Shown one piece after another: positions 8,664-17,818 of a DNA stretch of 64,000 bases. Location of the stretch: the NCBI RefSeq assembly GCF_002911665.1, contig NZ_MTBP01000002.1, positions 62,001 through 126,000 on the forward strand, written 5' to 3'. Source of the DNA: Actinomadura rubteroloni (GTDB lineage Bacteria > Actinomycetota > Actinomycetes > Streptosporangiales > Streptosporangiaceae). The notes under the pieces were generated by a model. It did not search any database. It was not told the origin of the DNA and worked only from the letters and a program-made list of their open reading frames with translations. The position numbers and the translations under genes are program-made. Each line of letters starts with the position of its first letter. The first letter of the stretch is position 1.

Positions 8664-8879
8664 ATGAACGTGAACGGACTGCTGATCGTCGCCCTCGCGG
8701 CGCTGTGCGTGTGCCTCGGCATGACGTGGGAGCGCGCCCGCCACGCGCTGTTCGACGCGCCGCCGCTGCGCCGCCGCGCGGCCGAGCTGAGCGCGGCGGC
8801 GTTCCGCGACCGTGCGAGCACGCTGCTGATCGTCACCGGGTGCGGGCTGGTGGTGCTGGCCGTCGCCTGGCCCCGGTGA
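8664..8879 (+). CDS. Small two-helix membrane protein
   Basis: A 71-residue protein with two hydrophobic segments, LLIVALAALCVCLGM at residues 5-19 and LLIVTGCGLVVLAVAW at about 54-69. They are joined by a basic, Arg-rich loop, which suggests a hairpin with the loop on the cytoplasmic side. GGGAGG lies 9 bases before the ATG. No family is recognised and the function is unknown. Confidence 0.55.
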   Translation: MNVNGLLIVALAALCVCLGMTWERARHALFDAPPLRRRAAELSAAAFRDRASTLLIVTGCGLVVLAVAWPR

Positions 8880-8894
8880 CGATCGCGCGGCGGG

Positions 8895-10307
8895 TCAGGG
8901 GCCGGTGAACAGCGGGTCCTCGCGGTCGCCCGCGCCGTTGAGCCGTCCGGTGCCCTGGTAGGGACGGGACTCGGGCGGTTGGGGCGGCGCCGCCTGCGGG
9001 GGCGGGAACGCGCCCGGCGGATGCGGGGGCGGCCCGACCGGCTGGCCCATCGGCGCGGGCGCGCCGCCCGGCCGCGTGGCCGGGGGAACGTTGGACGACA
9101 GCGTGTTGTGCGTGAACGTGTCGATCTGGCGGCGCGCCCGGTCGGCCTCGGCGCGCGCGGCGTCGCGCTCCTCGGCGAGCGCCGTGAGCGCGGCGCGCTG
9201 CTCGGCGACCGACTGGGCGAGCTGGCGGAGCTGCACCGACTGGTCGTTGATCTTCGCGGTGAGCTGGTCGCGTTCGGCGAGCGCGGCGTTGGCGCGGGCC
9301 AGCGCGGCGTCGCGGTCCCGGCCGGCCTCCTCGACGCGCGCGGCGGCCCGCGCGGTCTGGGTCTCGGCCTCGGCGCGGGCGCGGTCGGCGGCGGCGCGCT
9401 CGGCGTCGGCCTGGCTCGCGGCCTGGAGGGCGCGCTGGCGCTGGGCCTCCCCGTCGCGCATCGCGGCGCGCAGGTCTTCTGCGGCCTGCCGCGCGACGGC
9501 GGCCTCGACGCGCTGCGCCTCGGCGGCGCTCTCGCTCTCGGCGGCCCGGGAGTGCAGCGCGACGAGTTCGGCGCGGGTGGCCTCCAGCGCGGCGAGCAGC
9601 TCGGTCTCGCGGGCGGCGATGCGGTCGCGCTCGCTCTCGGCGGCGAGCTTGGCGGTCATCGCCTGCTGCGCGATCTCGTGGGCCTCCTCCCACGCCTGCT
9701 GCGCGGCGTCGCGCTTGGCGAAGGCGGCGCGGGCCTCCTCGCGGGCGCGGCCGGCCTCGGCCTCGGCCGCCGCCGCGCGCTCCCGGGCGCCGGCGGCCTC
9801 CTGGCGGGCCTCGTCGGCGCGGCGCTGGGAGATGTCGCGCTCGCTCTGCGCGGTGGCCAGTTCGCGGGCGGCCTCGGCGCGGACCTCGGCGACGCGGCGT
9901 TCGACGCCCGCGACGCTGAGTTCGGCGGTGAGGGAGTCGGCGAGCAGGTCGGCCGCCTTCTCCATCCGCTCGACCATCTCCCAGGCGGCGGCGACCTGGC
10001 CGGTCAGCCCGGGGGCGTCCCGGCCGCGTTCGCGGCGCTCGCGGGCCTCGCCGGCGCAGGCGCCCTCGTTGTCCAGGCAGTAGCGGACGGCGCGGACGGC
10101 TCCCGGCGGCTGCGGCACGGGACGGCCGCAGTTCGCGCAGGGCCAGATGGTGACGGGGTCGCCCACGCGGGCCACGGCGGAGGCGCCCGCCGGGCTCGGG
10201 ACAGGGGTGGCGGAGTCGCGCGGCGGGCCGTCACCGGTCACCCGGCCCCCGGCGGCCCCGGCCCCCTCCTCGGGGCCGTTGATGTCGCGCTCATCACTGT
10301 TCGGCAT
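8895..10307 (-). CDS. Long coiled-coil protein with N-terminal cysteine motif
   Basis: A 470-residue protein. After about 45 disordered residues there is a putative zinc site, CANCGRPV followed by YCLDNEGAC. Residues 110-400 are almost continuous Ala/Glu/Arg coiled coil. The C-terminal 70 residues are Pro/Gly-rich (GPPPHPPGAFPPPQ) and disordered. This is a structural or scaffold architecture, with no ATPase head to make it an SMC protein. The start at 10307 (MPNSDERD) is preferred over an upstream Met at 10382 because the extension is basic and unlike protein. The function is unknown. Confidence 0.75.
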   Translation of the reverse strand: MPNSDERDINGPEEGAGAAGGRVTGDGPPRDSATPVPSPAGASAVARVGDPVTIWPCANCGRPVPQPPGAVRAVRYCLDNEGACAGEARERRERGRDAPGLTGQVAAAWEMVERMEKAADLLADSLTAELSVAGVERRVAEVRAEAARELATAQSERDISQRRADEARQEAAGARERAAAAEAEAGRAREEARAAFAKRDAAQQAWEEAHEIAQQAMTAKLAAESERDRIAARETELLAALEATRAELVALHSRAAESESAAEAQRVEAAVARQAAEDLRAAMRDGEAQRQRALQAASQADAERAAADRARAEAETQTARAAARVEEAGRDRDAALARANAALAERDQLTAKINDQSVQLRQLAQSVAEQRAALTALAEERDAARAEADRARRQIDTFTHNTLSSNVPPATRPGGAPAPMGQPVGPPPHPPGAFPPPQAAPPQPPESRPYQGTGRLNGAGDREDPLFTGP

Positions 10308-10453
10308 GGAAGGCACCTTACGGGCAAGTAGCCGGGAACGCAGTGATCTGAGGGGCGGATGTTTGTTTTGTGCGCATCGCATGCGCCCAGGCCACAGCGT
10401 CGCGACGGCCCGTGCTCACCCGTGCGCGCAGCCGCATCCGGACAGCGGGGCCG

Positions 10454-13400
10454 TCAGCCGGTGAGCTGGGCCAGCGCCTTGCGGATCCGCTTGTCCGACA
10501 CGGGGAAGCGGGTGCCGAGCTGCTGCGCGAACAGGCTCACCCGGTACTCCTCCAGCATCCACCGGACGGCGCGGGCGGGCTCGTCGTCGCGCCGCGCGGG
10601 CGGCAGGCGGCGCAGCGCGGCCTCGTACTCGTGGTCCAGCGTCTCGGCCTGGTGGGCGAGCTGCCGGTCGCGGCCGGGGTTCTCGGGGAGCTTGTCGAGC
10701 CGGATCTCCAGCGCCTTGAGGTAGCGGGCGAGGTCGGGCAGCCGCTGCCGTCCGGTGTCGGTGACGAACCCGGGGTGGACGAGCGCCGCCAGCCGCGCGC
10801 GGGCGTCGGTGAGCGCCGGGACGAGCGTGAGGCTCACCGTCCCGCGCAGCCGCCGGTCGATCTCGTGGGACGTGGCGAGGACCCGCTCGACCTGCGCGAC
10901 GATGCCCGCCGTGACGTCGTAGAGGTCGGCGCGGACGCGGTCGTACAGGCGGGTGAAGCCCGCTTCGTCCCAGGCCGGTCCCCCGGCGTCGGCGATGAGC
11001 GCGTCGGCGGCGGCGGTGACGCAGTCGGCGAACAGGGCGTCCACCGAGCCGTGCGGGCTGTGGCTGAGCGCCAGCTTGGCGCGGTTGCCGAGCCCGGCGC
11101 GGATCTGCTTGGCGGGCGACGGCGCGTTGAGCAGGACGAGCCGCCGGGTCCCGCGCCACATCGCGCGCCGCTGCTCGGCCTCGGTCTCGTACATCCGGAC
11201 GGCGACCGTCTCGCCCTCGTCGGTGAGCGCGGGATAGGCCTTGACCGCGAAGCCGTCCTGGCGCCGCTCGTAGGTGCGGGGCAGCTCGCCGGGCGGGAAG
11301 GACGTCAGCCCGGTCCGCTCGATGCCGCCCGCCGACGCCGCCTGCGCGAGCGTGCCGCGCATCTCGCGCGCGAGCCGCCGTTTGAGCGCGTCGAGGTCGG
11401 TGTCCTCGGCGACGGTGCCGCCGCCGGCGTCCACGACGCGGAACGTCAGCCGCAGGTGCGCGGGCAGCCGGGACGGGTCCCACGCCTCGCGCGCGACGGG
11501 CACGCCGCCGAGAGCGGTCAGTTCGCGTTCGAGGGCGTCCAGCAGCGGTTCGGTGCGCGGCGCGACGCGTTCCAGGACACGGCGGGCGAAGTCGGGCGCC
11601 GGGACGAAGTTGACCCGGAGCTGCTTGGGCAGCGACCGGATCAGCTCGGTGACCAGCTCCGAGCGCAGCCCGGGGACCTGCCAGTCGAAGCCGTCCGGCC
11701 GTACCTGGTTGAGGATCTGCAGCGGGACGTGGACGGTCACGCCGTCGGCGGCGGCGCCCGGCTCGAACTGGTAGGTGAGCCGCAGCCGCAGCGGCCCCTG
11801 CTGCCAGGCGTCGGGGTAGTCGGCCTCGCTGACGTCGCCGGCGCTCGCGTTGATGAGCATCGACTTCTCGAAGCTCAGCAGGTCGGGCTCGGTGCGGCGG
11901 GCCTGCTTCCACCAGGCGTCGAAGTGGCGTCCGGACACGACGTCGGCGGGGACGCGCGCGTCGTAGAAAGAAAAGAGCGTCTCGTCGTCCACGAGGATGT
12001 CGCGGCGGCGGGCGCGGTGCTCCATCTCCTCGACCTCGTCCAGGAGCGCGCGGTTGTCGTGGAAGAACTGGTGGTGCGTCTGCCAGTCGCCCTCGACCAG
12101 CGCGTGGCGCAGGAACAGCTCGCGGGCCAGGTCCGGCTCGATCGCGCCGTAGTTGACGCGGCGGCGCCCGACGATCGGCACGCCGTACAGCGTGACCGTC
12201 TCGTAGGCCATCACGGCCGCCTGCTTCTTGGACCAGTGCGGCTCGCTGTAGGTCCGTTTGACCAGGTGGCCGGCCAGCGGCTCGACCCACTCCGGTTCGA
12301 TCTTGGCGTTGGTGCGCGCCCACAGCCGGGACGTCTCGACCAGCTCCGCCGACATGATCCAGCGCGGCGGCTTCTTGAACAGCGCGGACCCGGGGAACAC
12401 GGCGAACCTGGCGCCGCGCGCGCCGAGGTACTCCTGCCCGCGGCGGCGCTTCTCGCGCGGCTCGTCCTTGGTGTCGGTGTCCATCAGGCCGATGTGGGAC
12501 AAAAGCCCCGCCAGCAGGGACACGTGGACGCGGTCGGGCGGCGCGTCGGTGCTGTTGACCGTCACGCCGAGGCCCTTGGCGACCTGGGCGAGCTGGGAGT
12601 GCAGGTCCTGCCACTCGCGGACGCGCAGGTAGTGCAGGAACTCGTTCTTGCACAGCCTGCGGAATCGGCTGCCCGACAGCTCGCGCTGCTGCTCGCGCAG
12701 GTAGTTCCAGAGGTTCAGGTAGGACAGGAAGTCCGAGGTGGGGTCGGCGAAGCGGCGGTGGTGCTCGTCGGCGGCCTGCTGCTGCTCGGCGGGCCGCTCG
12801 CGCGGGTCCTGGATGGACAGCGCCGCCGCGATGACCAGCACCTCGCGGACGCAGCCGTTGGCGTCGGCCTCCAGCACCATCCGGCCGAGGCGCGGGTCGA
12901 CGGGGAGCTGCGCGAGGCGCCGTCCGGTCTCGGTGAGCCGCTTCTTCGGGTCCTTCTCCGCCGGGTCCAGGGCGCCCAGCTCGTGCAGGAGATCCACGCC
13001 AGCCTTGATGTTGCGGCGGTCCGGCGGCTCCACGAACGGGAACGCGGCGATGTCGCCGAGCCCGAGCGCCGTCATCTGCAGGATGACCGACGCGAGGTTG
13101 GTGCGCAGGATCTCGGGGTCGGTGAACTCCGGACGGCTCTCGAAGTCGTCCTCGGAGTACAGCCGGACGCAAATGCCCTCCGACACGCGCCCGCAGCGGC
13201 CCTTGCGCTGGTTCGCCGACGCCTGCGACACCGGCTCGATCGGCAGCCGCTGCACCTTCAGCCGGTGGCTGTAGCGGGAGATCCGCGCGGTGCCCGGGTC
13301 GATGACGTACTTGATGCCGGGGACGGTCAGCGACGTCTCGGCGACGTTGGTGGACAGGACGATCCGGCGCCCCCGGTGCGACTGGAACACCCGGTGCTGC

Positions 13401-14398
13401 TCGGCCGACGACAGCCGCGCGTACAGCGGCAGGACCTCGGTCGCGGGGCCGCGCCGGTGGCGCAGGTGCTTGTCGAGGGCGTCGGCGGTGTCGCGGATCT
13501 CGCGTTCGCCGCTGAGGAAGACGAGCACGTCGCCGGGGGCCTCGCGCTCCAGCTCGTCCACGGCCTCCAGGATGCCCTGGACCTGGTCGGCGTCGTCGCC
13601 GTCCTCGGCGAGCGGACGATACCGGACCTCGACCGGGTAGGTGCGGCCGGAGACCTCCACGATCGGGGCGCCGCCGAAGTGGCGGGAGAACCGCTCGGGG
13701 TCGATCGTCGCCGAGGTGATGATGATCTTGAGGTCGGGCCGACGCGGCAGGATCTCGCGCAGGTAGCCGAGCAGGAAGTCGATGTTGAGGCTGCGCTCGT
13801 GCGCCTCGTCGATGATCAGCGTGTCGTAGCGGCGCAGCAGCCGGTCGGTCTGGATCTCGGCGAGCAGGATGCCGTCGGTCATCAGCTTGACGAGCGTGCC
13901 GTCGCTGGAGCGGTCCGTGAAGCGGACCTTGTAGCCGACGGCCTCGCCGAGTTCGGTGCCGAGTTCCTCGGCGATGCGGTCGGCGACGGTCCGGGCGGCG
14001 AGCCGCCGGGGCTGGGTGTGGCCGATGGAGCCGAGCACGCCCCGGCCGAGCTCCAGGCAGATCTTGGGGAGCTGCGTCGTCTTGCCGGACCCGGTCTCAC
14101 CGGCGACGATGACGACCTGGTGGTCGCGGATCGCGGCGGCGATGTCGTCCTTCTTCTGGCTGACCGGCAGCTCCGGCGGATACGTCACGGCGGGCACGGC
14201 CGCGCGCCGCCGGGCGATCCGCGCCTCGGCGGCCTCGACCTCGGCGGCGATCTGGGCGACCACGCCGGAGCGCCGGCCCTCGTCGCGCAGCTTCTGCGCG
14301 CCGTCCAGGCGGCGCCGCAGCCGGTGCCGGTCGAACGGGGCCAGCTCGGGCAGGCGCGCCCGCAGATCGGCGAGCGGCGAACTCAACGAAGACCTCAT
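10454..14398 (-). CDS. hrpA: ATP-dependent RNA helicase HrpA
   Basis: A 1314-residue DEAH-box RNA helicase of normal HrpA length. Walker A GETGSGKTT is at residues 100-108, DEAH at 197-200, and helicase C motifs such as STNVAETSLTVPG and QRKGRCGRV follow, then the HA2/OB regions and the long HrpA C-terminal domain (DUF3418). HrpA unwinds RNA and is linked to rescue of stalled ribosomes. The start at 14398 gives the usual LADLRARLPEL beginning; extension to 14464 adds only an Arg-rich tail. The complementary strand is also open over the whole length because of codon bias and is not a gene. Confidence 0.95.
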   Translation of the reverse strand: MRSSLSSPLADLRARLPELAPFDRHRLRRRLDGAQKLRDEGRRSGVVAQIAAEVEAAEARIARRRAAVPAVTYPPELPVSQKKDDIAAAIRDHQVVIVAGETGSGKTTQLPKICLELGRGVLGSIGHTQPRRLAARTVADRIAEELGTELGEAVGYKVRFTDRSSDGTLVKLMTDGILLAEIQTDRLLRRYDTLIIDEAHERSLNIDFLLGYLREILPRRPDLKIIITSATIDPERFSRHFGGAPIVEVSGRTYPVEVRYRPLAEDGDDADQVQGILEAVDELEREAPGDVLVFLSGEREIRDTADALDKHLRHRRGPATEVLPLYARLSSAEQHRVFQSHRGRRIVLSTNVAETSLTVPGIKYVIDPGTARISRYSHRLKVQRLPIEPVSQASANQRKGRCGRVSEGICVRLYSEDDFESRPEFTDPEILRTNLASVILQMTALGLGDIAAFPFVEPPDRRNIKAGVDLLHELGALDPAEKDPKKRLTETGRRLAQLPVDPRLGRMVLEADANGCVREVLVIAAALSIQDPRERPAEQQQAADEHHRRFADPTSDFLSYLNLWNYLREQQRELSGSRFRRLCKNEFLHYLRVREWQDLHSQLAQVAKGLGVTVNSTDAPPDRVHVSLLAGLLSHIGLMDTDTKDEPREKRRRGQEYLGARGARFAVFPGSALFKKPPRWIMSAELVETSRLWARTNAKIEPEWVEPLAGHLVKRTYSEPHWSKKQAAVMAYETVTLYGVPIVGRRRVNYGAIEPDLARELFLRHALVEGDWQTHHQFFHDNRALLDEVEEMEHRARRRDILVDDETLFSFYDARVPADVVSGRHFDAWWKQARRTEPDLLSFEKSMLINASAGDVSEADYPDAWQQGPLRLRLTYQFEPGAAADGVTVHVPLQILNQVRPDGFDWQVPGLRSELVTELIRSLPKQLRVNFVPAPDFARRVLERVAPRTEPLLDALERELTALGGVPVAREAWDPSRLPAHLRLTFRVVDAGGGTVAEDTDLDALKRRLAREMRGTLAQAASAGGIERTGLTSFPPGELPRTYERRQDGFAVKAYPALTDEGETVAVRMYETEAEQRRAMWRGTRRLVLLNAPSPAKQIRAGLGNRAKLALSHSPHGSVDALFADCVTAAADALIADAGGPAWDEAGFTRLYDRVRADLYDVTAGIVAQVERVLATSHEIDRRLRGTVSLTLVPALTDARARLAALVHPGFVTDTGRQRLPDLARYLKALEIRLDKLPENPGRDRQLAHQAETLDHEYEAALRRLPPARRDDEPARAVRWMLEEYRVSLFAQQLGTRFPVSDKRIRKALAQLTG

Positions 14399-14498
14399 AA
14401 CCACAGAGCAGGATAGGCGGCGGCGCGCCGGGTCCCTCGACCGGCCGCCGCACGAACTCCGCACGGTAGCGCCGGACGGCCGCGCGCGGCGACCCGTT

Positions 14499-15146
14499 TT
14501 ACGGCCCGTGCTCCTCGCCCGACAACGCCGTGCCGGGGGCGTCCATTCCCCCGAGCAGCAGGTCGAGGCCGCGCCGGAACTCGACCGCGGCGTCGATCCG
14601 GGCGGCGTCGCGGGCGGTCGCCGCCATCAGGGGGAACTCGTCGGCGGGCAGCGCGGCGATGACGCCGGTGCCGGGTCCGGCGAGCGGGCCGAGGTGTTCG
14701 AGCTGGACGGCGCCGATCACGTAGGCCGTCAGCGAGCGCAGCGCCACCACCCGCGCGGCGCCGGTGACGCCCGCGCCGGACAGGACGTCCAGGACCGTCT
14801 CCGACCAGCGCAGCAGCCCCGGCGAGCGGTGCCGGTGCGCGACGGTCAGCGGCAGGATCTCCGGGTGGGCGGCGACGGCGGCGCGGACGCGTTCGGCGAG
14901 GTCGGCGACGCGGTCCCGCCAGGGGCCCGGCGGCGGGGGCGTCGTGTCGACGGCGGCGAGGACGGCGTCGACGATCATCTCCTCCAGCTCGCCGCGGTCG
15001 TCGACGTAGCGGTAGAGGGCCATCGTGCTGACGCCGGTCTCCCGCGCGACGGCGCGCATGGTCAGCGCGGCGAGGCCGTCGCGGTCCAGGACGGCGAGCG
15101 CGGCGGCGGTGATCTGCGGCCGGGTCAGAGAGCGGCGACGAGGCAT
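14499..15146 (-). CDS. TetR family transcriptional regulator
   Basis: A 215-residue regulator. The helix-turn-helix lies in the first 50 residues (ITAAALAVLDRDGLAALTMRAVARETGVSTMALYRYV, residues about 11-48), followed by a TetR_C-like ligand domain. It is divergent from the peroxiredoxin-like gene. The short shared region holds two matched palindromic elements overlapping the promoter, so it most likely represses that gene and itself. The ligand is unknown. The start at 15146 places the HTH at the normal distance from the N-terminus. Confidence 0.9.
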   Translation of the reverse strand: MPRRRSLTRPQITAAALAVLDRDGLAALTMRAVARETGVSTMALYRYVDDRGELEEMIVDAVLAAVDTTPPPPGPWRDRVADLAERVRAAVAAHPEILPLTVAHRHRSPGLLRWSETVLDVLSGAGVTGAARVVALRSLTAYVIGAVQLEHLGPLAGPGTGVIAALPADEFPLMAATARDAARIDAAVEFRRGLDLLLGGMDAPGTALSGEEHGP

Positions 15147-15151
15147 CGGAC

Positions 15152-15200
15152 TTGACAGCGTACGGCATACGCCTACGCTCGTAGGTGTACGCCATACGCC
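15152..15200 (+). promoter_or_regulatory. Promoter with paired TetR operator
   Basis: TTGACA at 15152-15157 and TACGCT at 15174-15179, with 16 bases between, make a promoter reading into the peroxiredoxin-like gene. The arm GTACGGCATACGCCTAC (15160-15176) and the arm GTAGGTGTACGCCATAC (15181-15197) form an inverted repeat with 3 mismatches in 17. The 14-mers starting at 15160 and 15187 are also direct repeats with one mismatch. The elements cover the promoter, as expected for TetR repression from the adjacent gene. Confidence 0.75.
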
Positions 15201-15216
15201 TAAAAAGGAGCCACCG

Positions 15217-15750
15217 ATGCGCGAGGTCGCCTTCCGCGAGCTGGCCGCCGTCCACGGGCCGCCGGTGCCGGTCCCCGACCCCGGCCAGCTCGTCCACCTC
15301 CAGTTCCGCCGGTTCGCCGGCTGCCCGGTGTGCAACCTGCACCTGCGGTCGGTGGCCGTCCGGCACGACGAGATCGAGCGGGCCGGGATCCGCGAGGTCG
15401 CCGTCTTCCACTCCCCCGCCGACGAACTGCGCGAGCACACGCGCGACCTGCCGTTCGCCGTGGTCGCCGACCCCGGCCGCGCCCTCTACCGCGAGTTCGG
15501 CGTGGAGCGGGCGCGGCGGGCGCTGCTCGACCCGCGCGTGTGGCCGACGATCGTGCGGGCGGTCGCGGCCTCCTCCGTCCGGGCGGCGCGGGGGCGCGAC
15601 CGGCTCCCGGCCGCCCGCCCGTCCGGCGGGCGGCTCGGGCTGCCCGGCGACTTCCTCATCGCCCCCGACGGCACGGTCGTCGCGCACAAGCTCGGACGGC
15701 ACGCCGCCGACCAGTGGCCGGTGGACGAGATCCTCGCCCTGGCCCGCTGA
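15217..15750 (+). CDS. Peroxiredoxin-like (AhpC/TSA) family protein
   Basis: A 177-residue thioredoxin-fold protein with a CxxC in FAGCPVCNLHL near residue 34 and a later GLPGDFLIAPDGTVVAHKLG strand-turn typical of peroxiredoxin-like proteins. It probably reduces peroxides or disulfides, or responds to an organic electrophile sensed by the divergent TetR. The ribosome binding site AAGGAG at 15205-15210 fixes the ATG at 15217. It ends one base before the convergent quinone reductase gene. Confidence 0.85.
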   Translation: MREVAFRELAAVHGPPVPVPDPGQLVHLQFRRFAGCPVCNLHLRSVAVRHDEIERAGIREVAVFHSPADELREHTRDLPFAVVADPGRALYREFGVERARRALLDPRVWPTIVRAVAASSVRAARGRDRLPAARPSGGRLGLPGDFLIAPDGTVVAHKLGRHAADQWPVDEILALAR

Positions 15751-15751
15751 C

Positions 15752-16696
15752 TCACACGGCGAGGACGAGCTTGCCCGTCGTGCTCCCCGACTCGATCCGC
15801 CGGTGCGCCTCGGCCGCGGCGTCCAGCGGCAGCGTCTCGGGGACGAGCCGCAGCCCGCCCCCGCCCGCCGCCGTGACGGCCCGGCGCAGCGCCCGGCCCG
15901 TCTCGGCGGGGAACCGCGCCGCGAAGTCGGCCATGTTGAACCCCGAGACGGTCTTGTTCGACAGCCACAGCTCGTTCGCCGGGACCCCGACGTCGTCCGC
16001 ACCCGACGCGTTGCCGAGGACGACCAGCCGTCCCATCGGCGCGAGCAGGTCCAGGCTCGCGCGCCGCGCCGGGCCGCCGACCATGTCCACGACCACGTCG
16101 AACCGCTCCGCGAGCGGCGCGTCGCGCAGCACGACCGCGTCGTAGCCGAGCGCGAGCGCCGTCTCGATCTTGGCCGGGGAGCCGACCGTCCCGACGACCC
16201 GGCCCGCGCCGAGCAGCCGCGCGGCCTGCCCGAGCATCCCGCCGACGCCCCCGGCCGCGGCGTGGACGAGCACGCTCTCCCCCGGCTCGATCCGCGCGAC
16301 CCGGTCCAGGGCGAGGAACGCGGTCGTGCCGTTGGACGGCAGGCCCGCCGCCGTCTCGGGCGCCAGCCCGTCCAGCGGGACGACCAGGTCCGCCGACGTC
16401 ACCGCGACCTCGGCGTACCCGCCGCTGTGCACGATCGTCAGCGCGGCGACCGGCGTTCCCGGCGCGAGGCCCGCGACGTCCGGGCCGGTCGCGCGGACGC
16501 GTCCCGCGACCTCGATGCCCGGGACGAACGGGAGCGGCACGTCCACCAGCCCCCGCCGGTACAGGATCTCGGCGAAGTTGGCCCCCGCGTACGCGACGTC
16601 GATCGCGACCTCGCCCGGCCCCGGTTCGGGCGCGGCCAGGTCGGCGACGCGCAGCACGTCCGCCGCGCCGAACTCGGGGATGACGACGGCGCGCAT
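15752..16696 (-). CDS. NADPH:quinone oxidoreductase-like MDR protein
   Basis: A 314-residue zinc-free medium-chain reductase. The GroES-like half ends near VDVPLPFVPGIEVAGRV, and the Rossmann half has AAAGGVGGMLGQAARLLGA, the usual AxxGGVG NADPH site. Members reduce quinones or enones with NADPH. The start codon shares one base with the stop of the upstream aldo/keto reductase gene (ATGA-type junction), so the two redox enzymes form an operon. Confidence 0.9.
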   Translation of the reverse strand: MRAVVIPEFGAADVLRVADLAAPEPGPGEVAIDVAYAGANFAEILYRRGLVDVPLPFVPGIEVAGRVRATGPDVAGLAPGTPVAALTIVHSGGYAEVAVTSADLVVPLDGLAPETAAGLPSNGTTAFLALDRVARIEPGESVLVHAAAGGVGGMLGQAARLLGAGRVVGTVGSPAKIETALALGYDAVVLRDAPLAERFDVVVDMVGGPARRASLDLLAPMGRLVVLGNASGADDVGVPANELWLSNKTVSGFNMADFAARFPAETGRALRRAVTAAGGGGLRLVPETLPLDAAAEAHRRIESGSTTGKLVLAV

Positions 16697-17706
16697 CAGT
16701 ACCGTCCGCCGGCGGGCGCGGGGAGCGCGTCCAGCTCCGCGAGGTCGGCGGCGGTCAGGTCCAGGTCGGCGGCCCCGGCGTTCTCCCGCAGGTACTTCTC
16801 CTTCTTCGTCCCCGGGATCGGGAGGACGTGGTCGCCCTGCGCGAGCGTCCACGCGATGGCGGCCTGCGCGGGCGTGGCGCCGTGCCGGGCCGCGACGGCG
16901 CGGACCGCGTCCACGATCCGCTGGTTCGCCTTCATCGCCTCCTCCTGGAAGCGCGGGTTGCGGGAGCGGAAGTCGTCGTCGGCCAGGTCGGCGGACGTGA
17001 CCGTCCCGGTGAGGAAGCCCCGGCCGAGCGGCGAGAACGGCACGAACGCCGCCCCGTTCTCCCGGCACCAGCCGACGACGTCCCCGATCTCGGTCGCCAC
17101 GGACGTGTCCTGGTCGGCGCCGGCGCCCGCGGTGCCGCCGGGCGCGCCGAGCGCGTCGCGCGTCCACAGCGACAGCTCCGACTGGATCGCCGCGACCGGG
17201 TGGATCACGTGCGCCTCCGCCGCCTGCGCGACCGTCACCTCCGACAGCCCGAGGCGCTTCACCTTGCCCTCGGCGACCAGTTCGGCCATCGCGCCGTAGC
17301 TCTCGGCCAGCGGCACCTGCGGGTCGACGCGGTGCAGGTAGTACAGGTCGATGACGTCGACGCCGAGCCGCCGCAGGCTCTCCTCCGCCGACGCCTTGAC
17401 CTGCTCGGGCGTCGCCAGGCGGCGCATCGCCGACGGGTCGGGACGGTCGGCGACCAGGCCCGTCTTCGTCGCGACGACCACGTCCTCGCGGCCCCCGGCC
17501 AGGGCGCGCCCGACCAGCGTCTCGTTGTGTCCGACGCCGTAGATCTGAGCCGTGTCGATGAACGTGACGCCGAGGTCGAACGCCTGGCGGATCAGCGCGA
17601 CCGACGCGTCGTCGTCCCGCTCGGCGGCCGAGTACGCCCAGCTCATGCCCATGCAGCCCAGCCCGACCGCGCCGACCGGCGTGCCCGCGAATTCCCGTGT
17701 GCGCAT
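16696..17706 (-). CDS. Aldo/keto reductase
   Basis: A 336-residue AKR with VGLGCMGMSWAY near the start, the catalytic FIDTAQIYG (Asp and Tyr), the Lys in VVVATKTG, LYYLHRVDP with His, and the C-terminal NADPH-binding IPGTKKEKYLRENA. It matches the AKR13-type group of bacterial reductases. It should reduce small aldehydes or ketones with NADPH. The ATG at 17706 gives MRTREFAGTPVGAVGLG; upstream extension is not protein-like. It is the first gene of the operon with the quinone reductase. Confidence 0.9.
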   Translation of the reverse strand: MRTREFAGTPVGAVGLGCMGMSWAYSAAERDDDASVALIRQAFDLGVTFIDTAQIYGVGHNETLVGRALAGGREDVVVATKTGLVADRPDPSAMRRLATPEQVKASAEESLRRLGVDVIDLYYLHRVDPQVPLAESYGAMAELVAEGKVKRLGLSEVTVAQAAEAHVIHPVAAIQSELSLWTRDALGAPGGTAGAGADQDTSVATEIGDVVGWCRENGAAFVPFSPLGRGFLTGTVTSADLADDDFRSRNPRFQEEAMKANQRIVDAVRAVAARHGATPAQAAIAWTLAQGDHVLPIPGTKKEKYLRENAGAADLDLTAADLAELDALPAPAGGRY

Positions 17707-17818
17707 TGTGCTCTCCCTCCGGCAGCGGAGCGGCGGGCGCCGCCCCGGTGACGATCCTGCTCGGTCCGCCCGGAGGGGAACAGACGCGGTTGATCCTGGG
17801 TGTGCCACCACCACCCTG

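Noticed and set aside
10370..14416. A reading frame of more than 1300 codons opposite HrpA
   Set aside because: It is the shadow of HrpA's codon bias; its composition (Gly/Arg/Gln/Leu-rich) has no motif, and HrpA on the minus strand is a clear family member.
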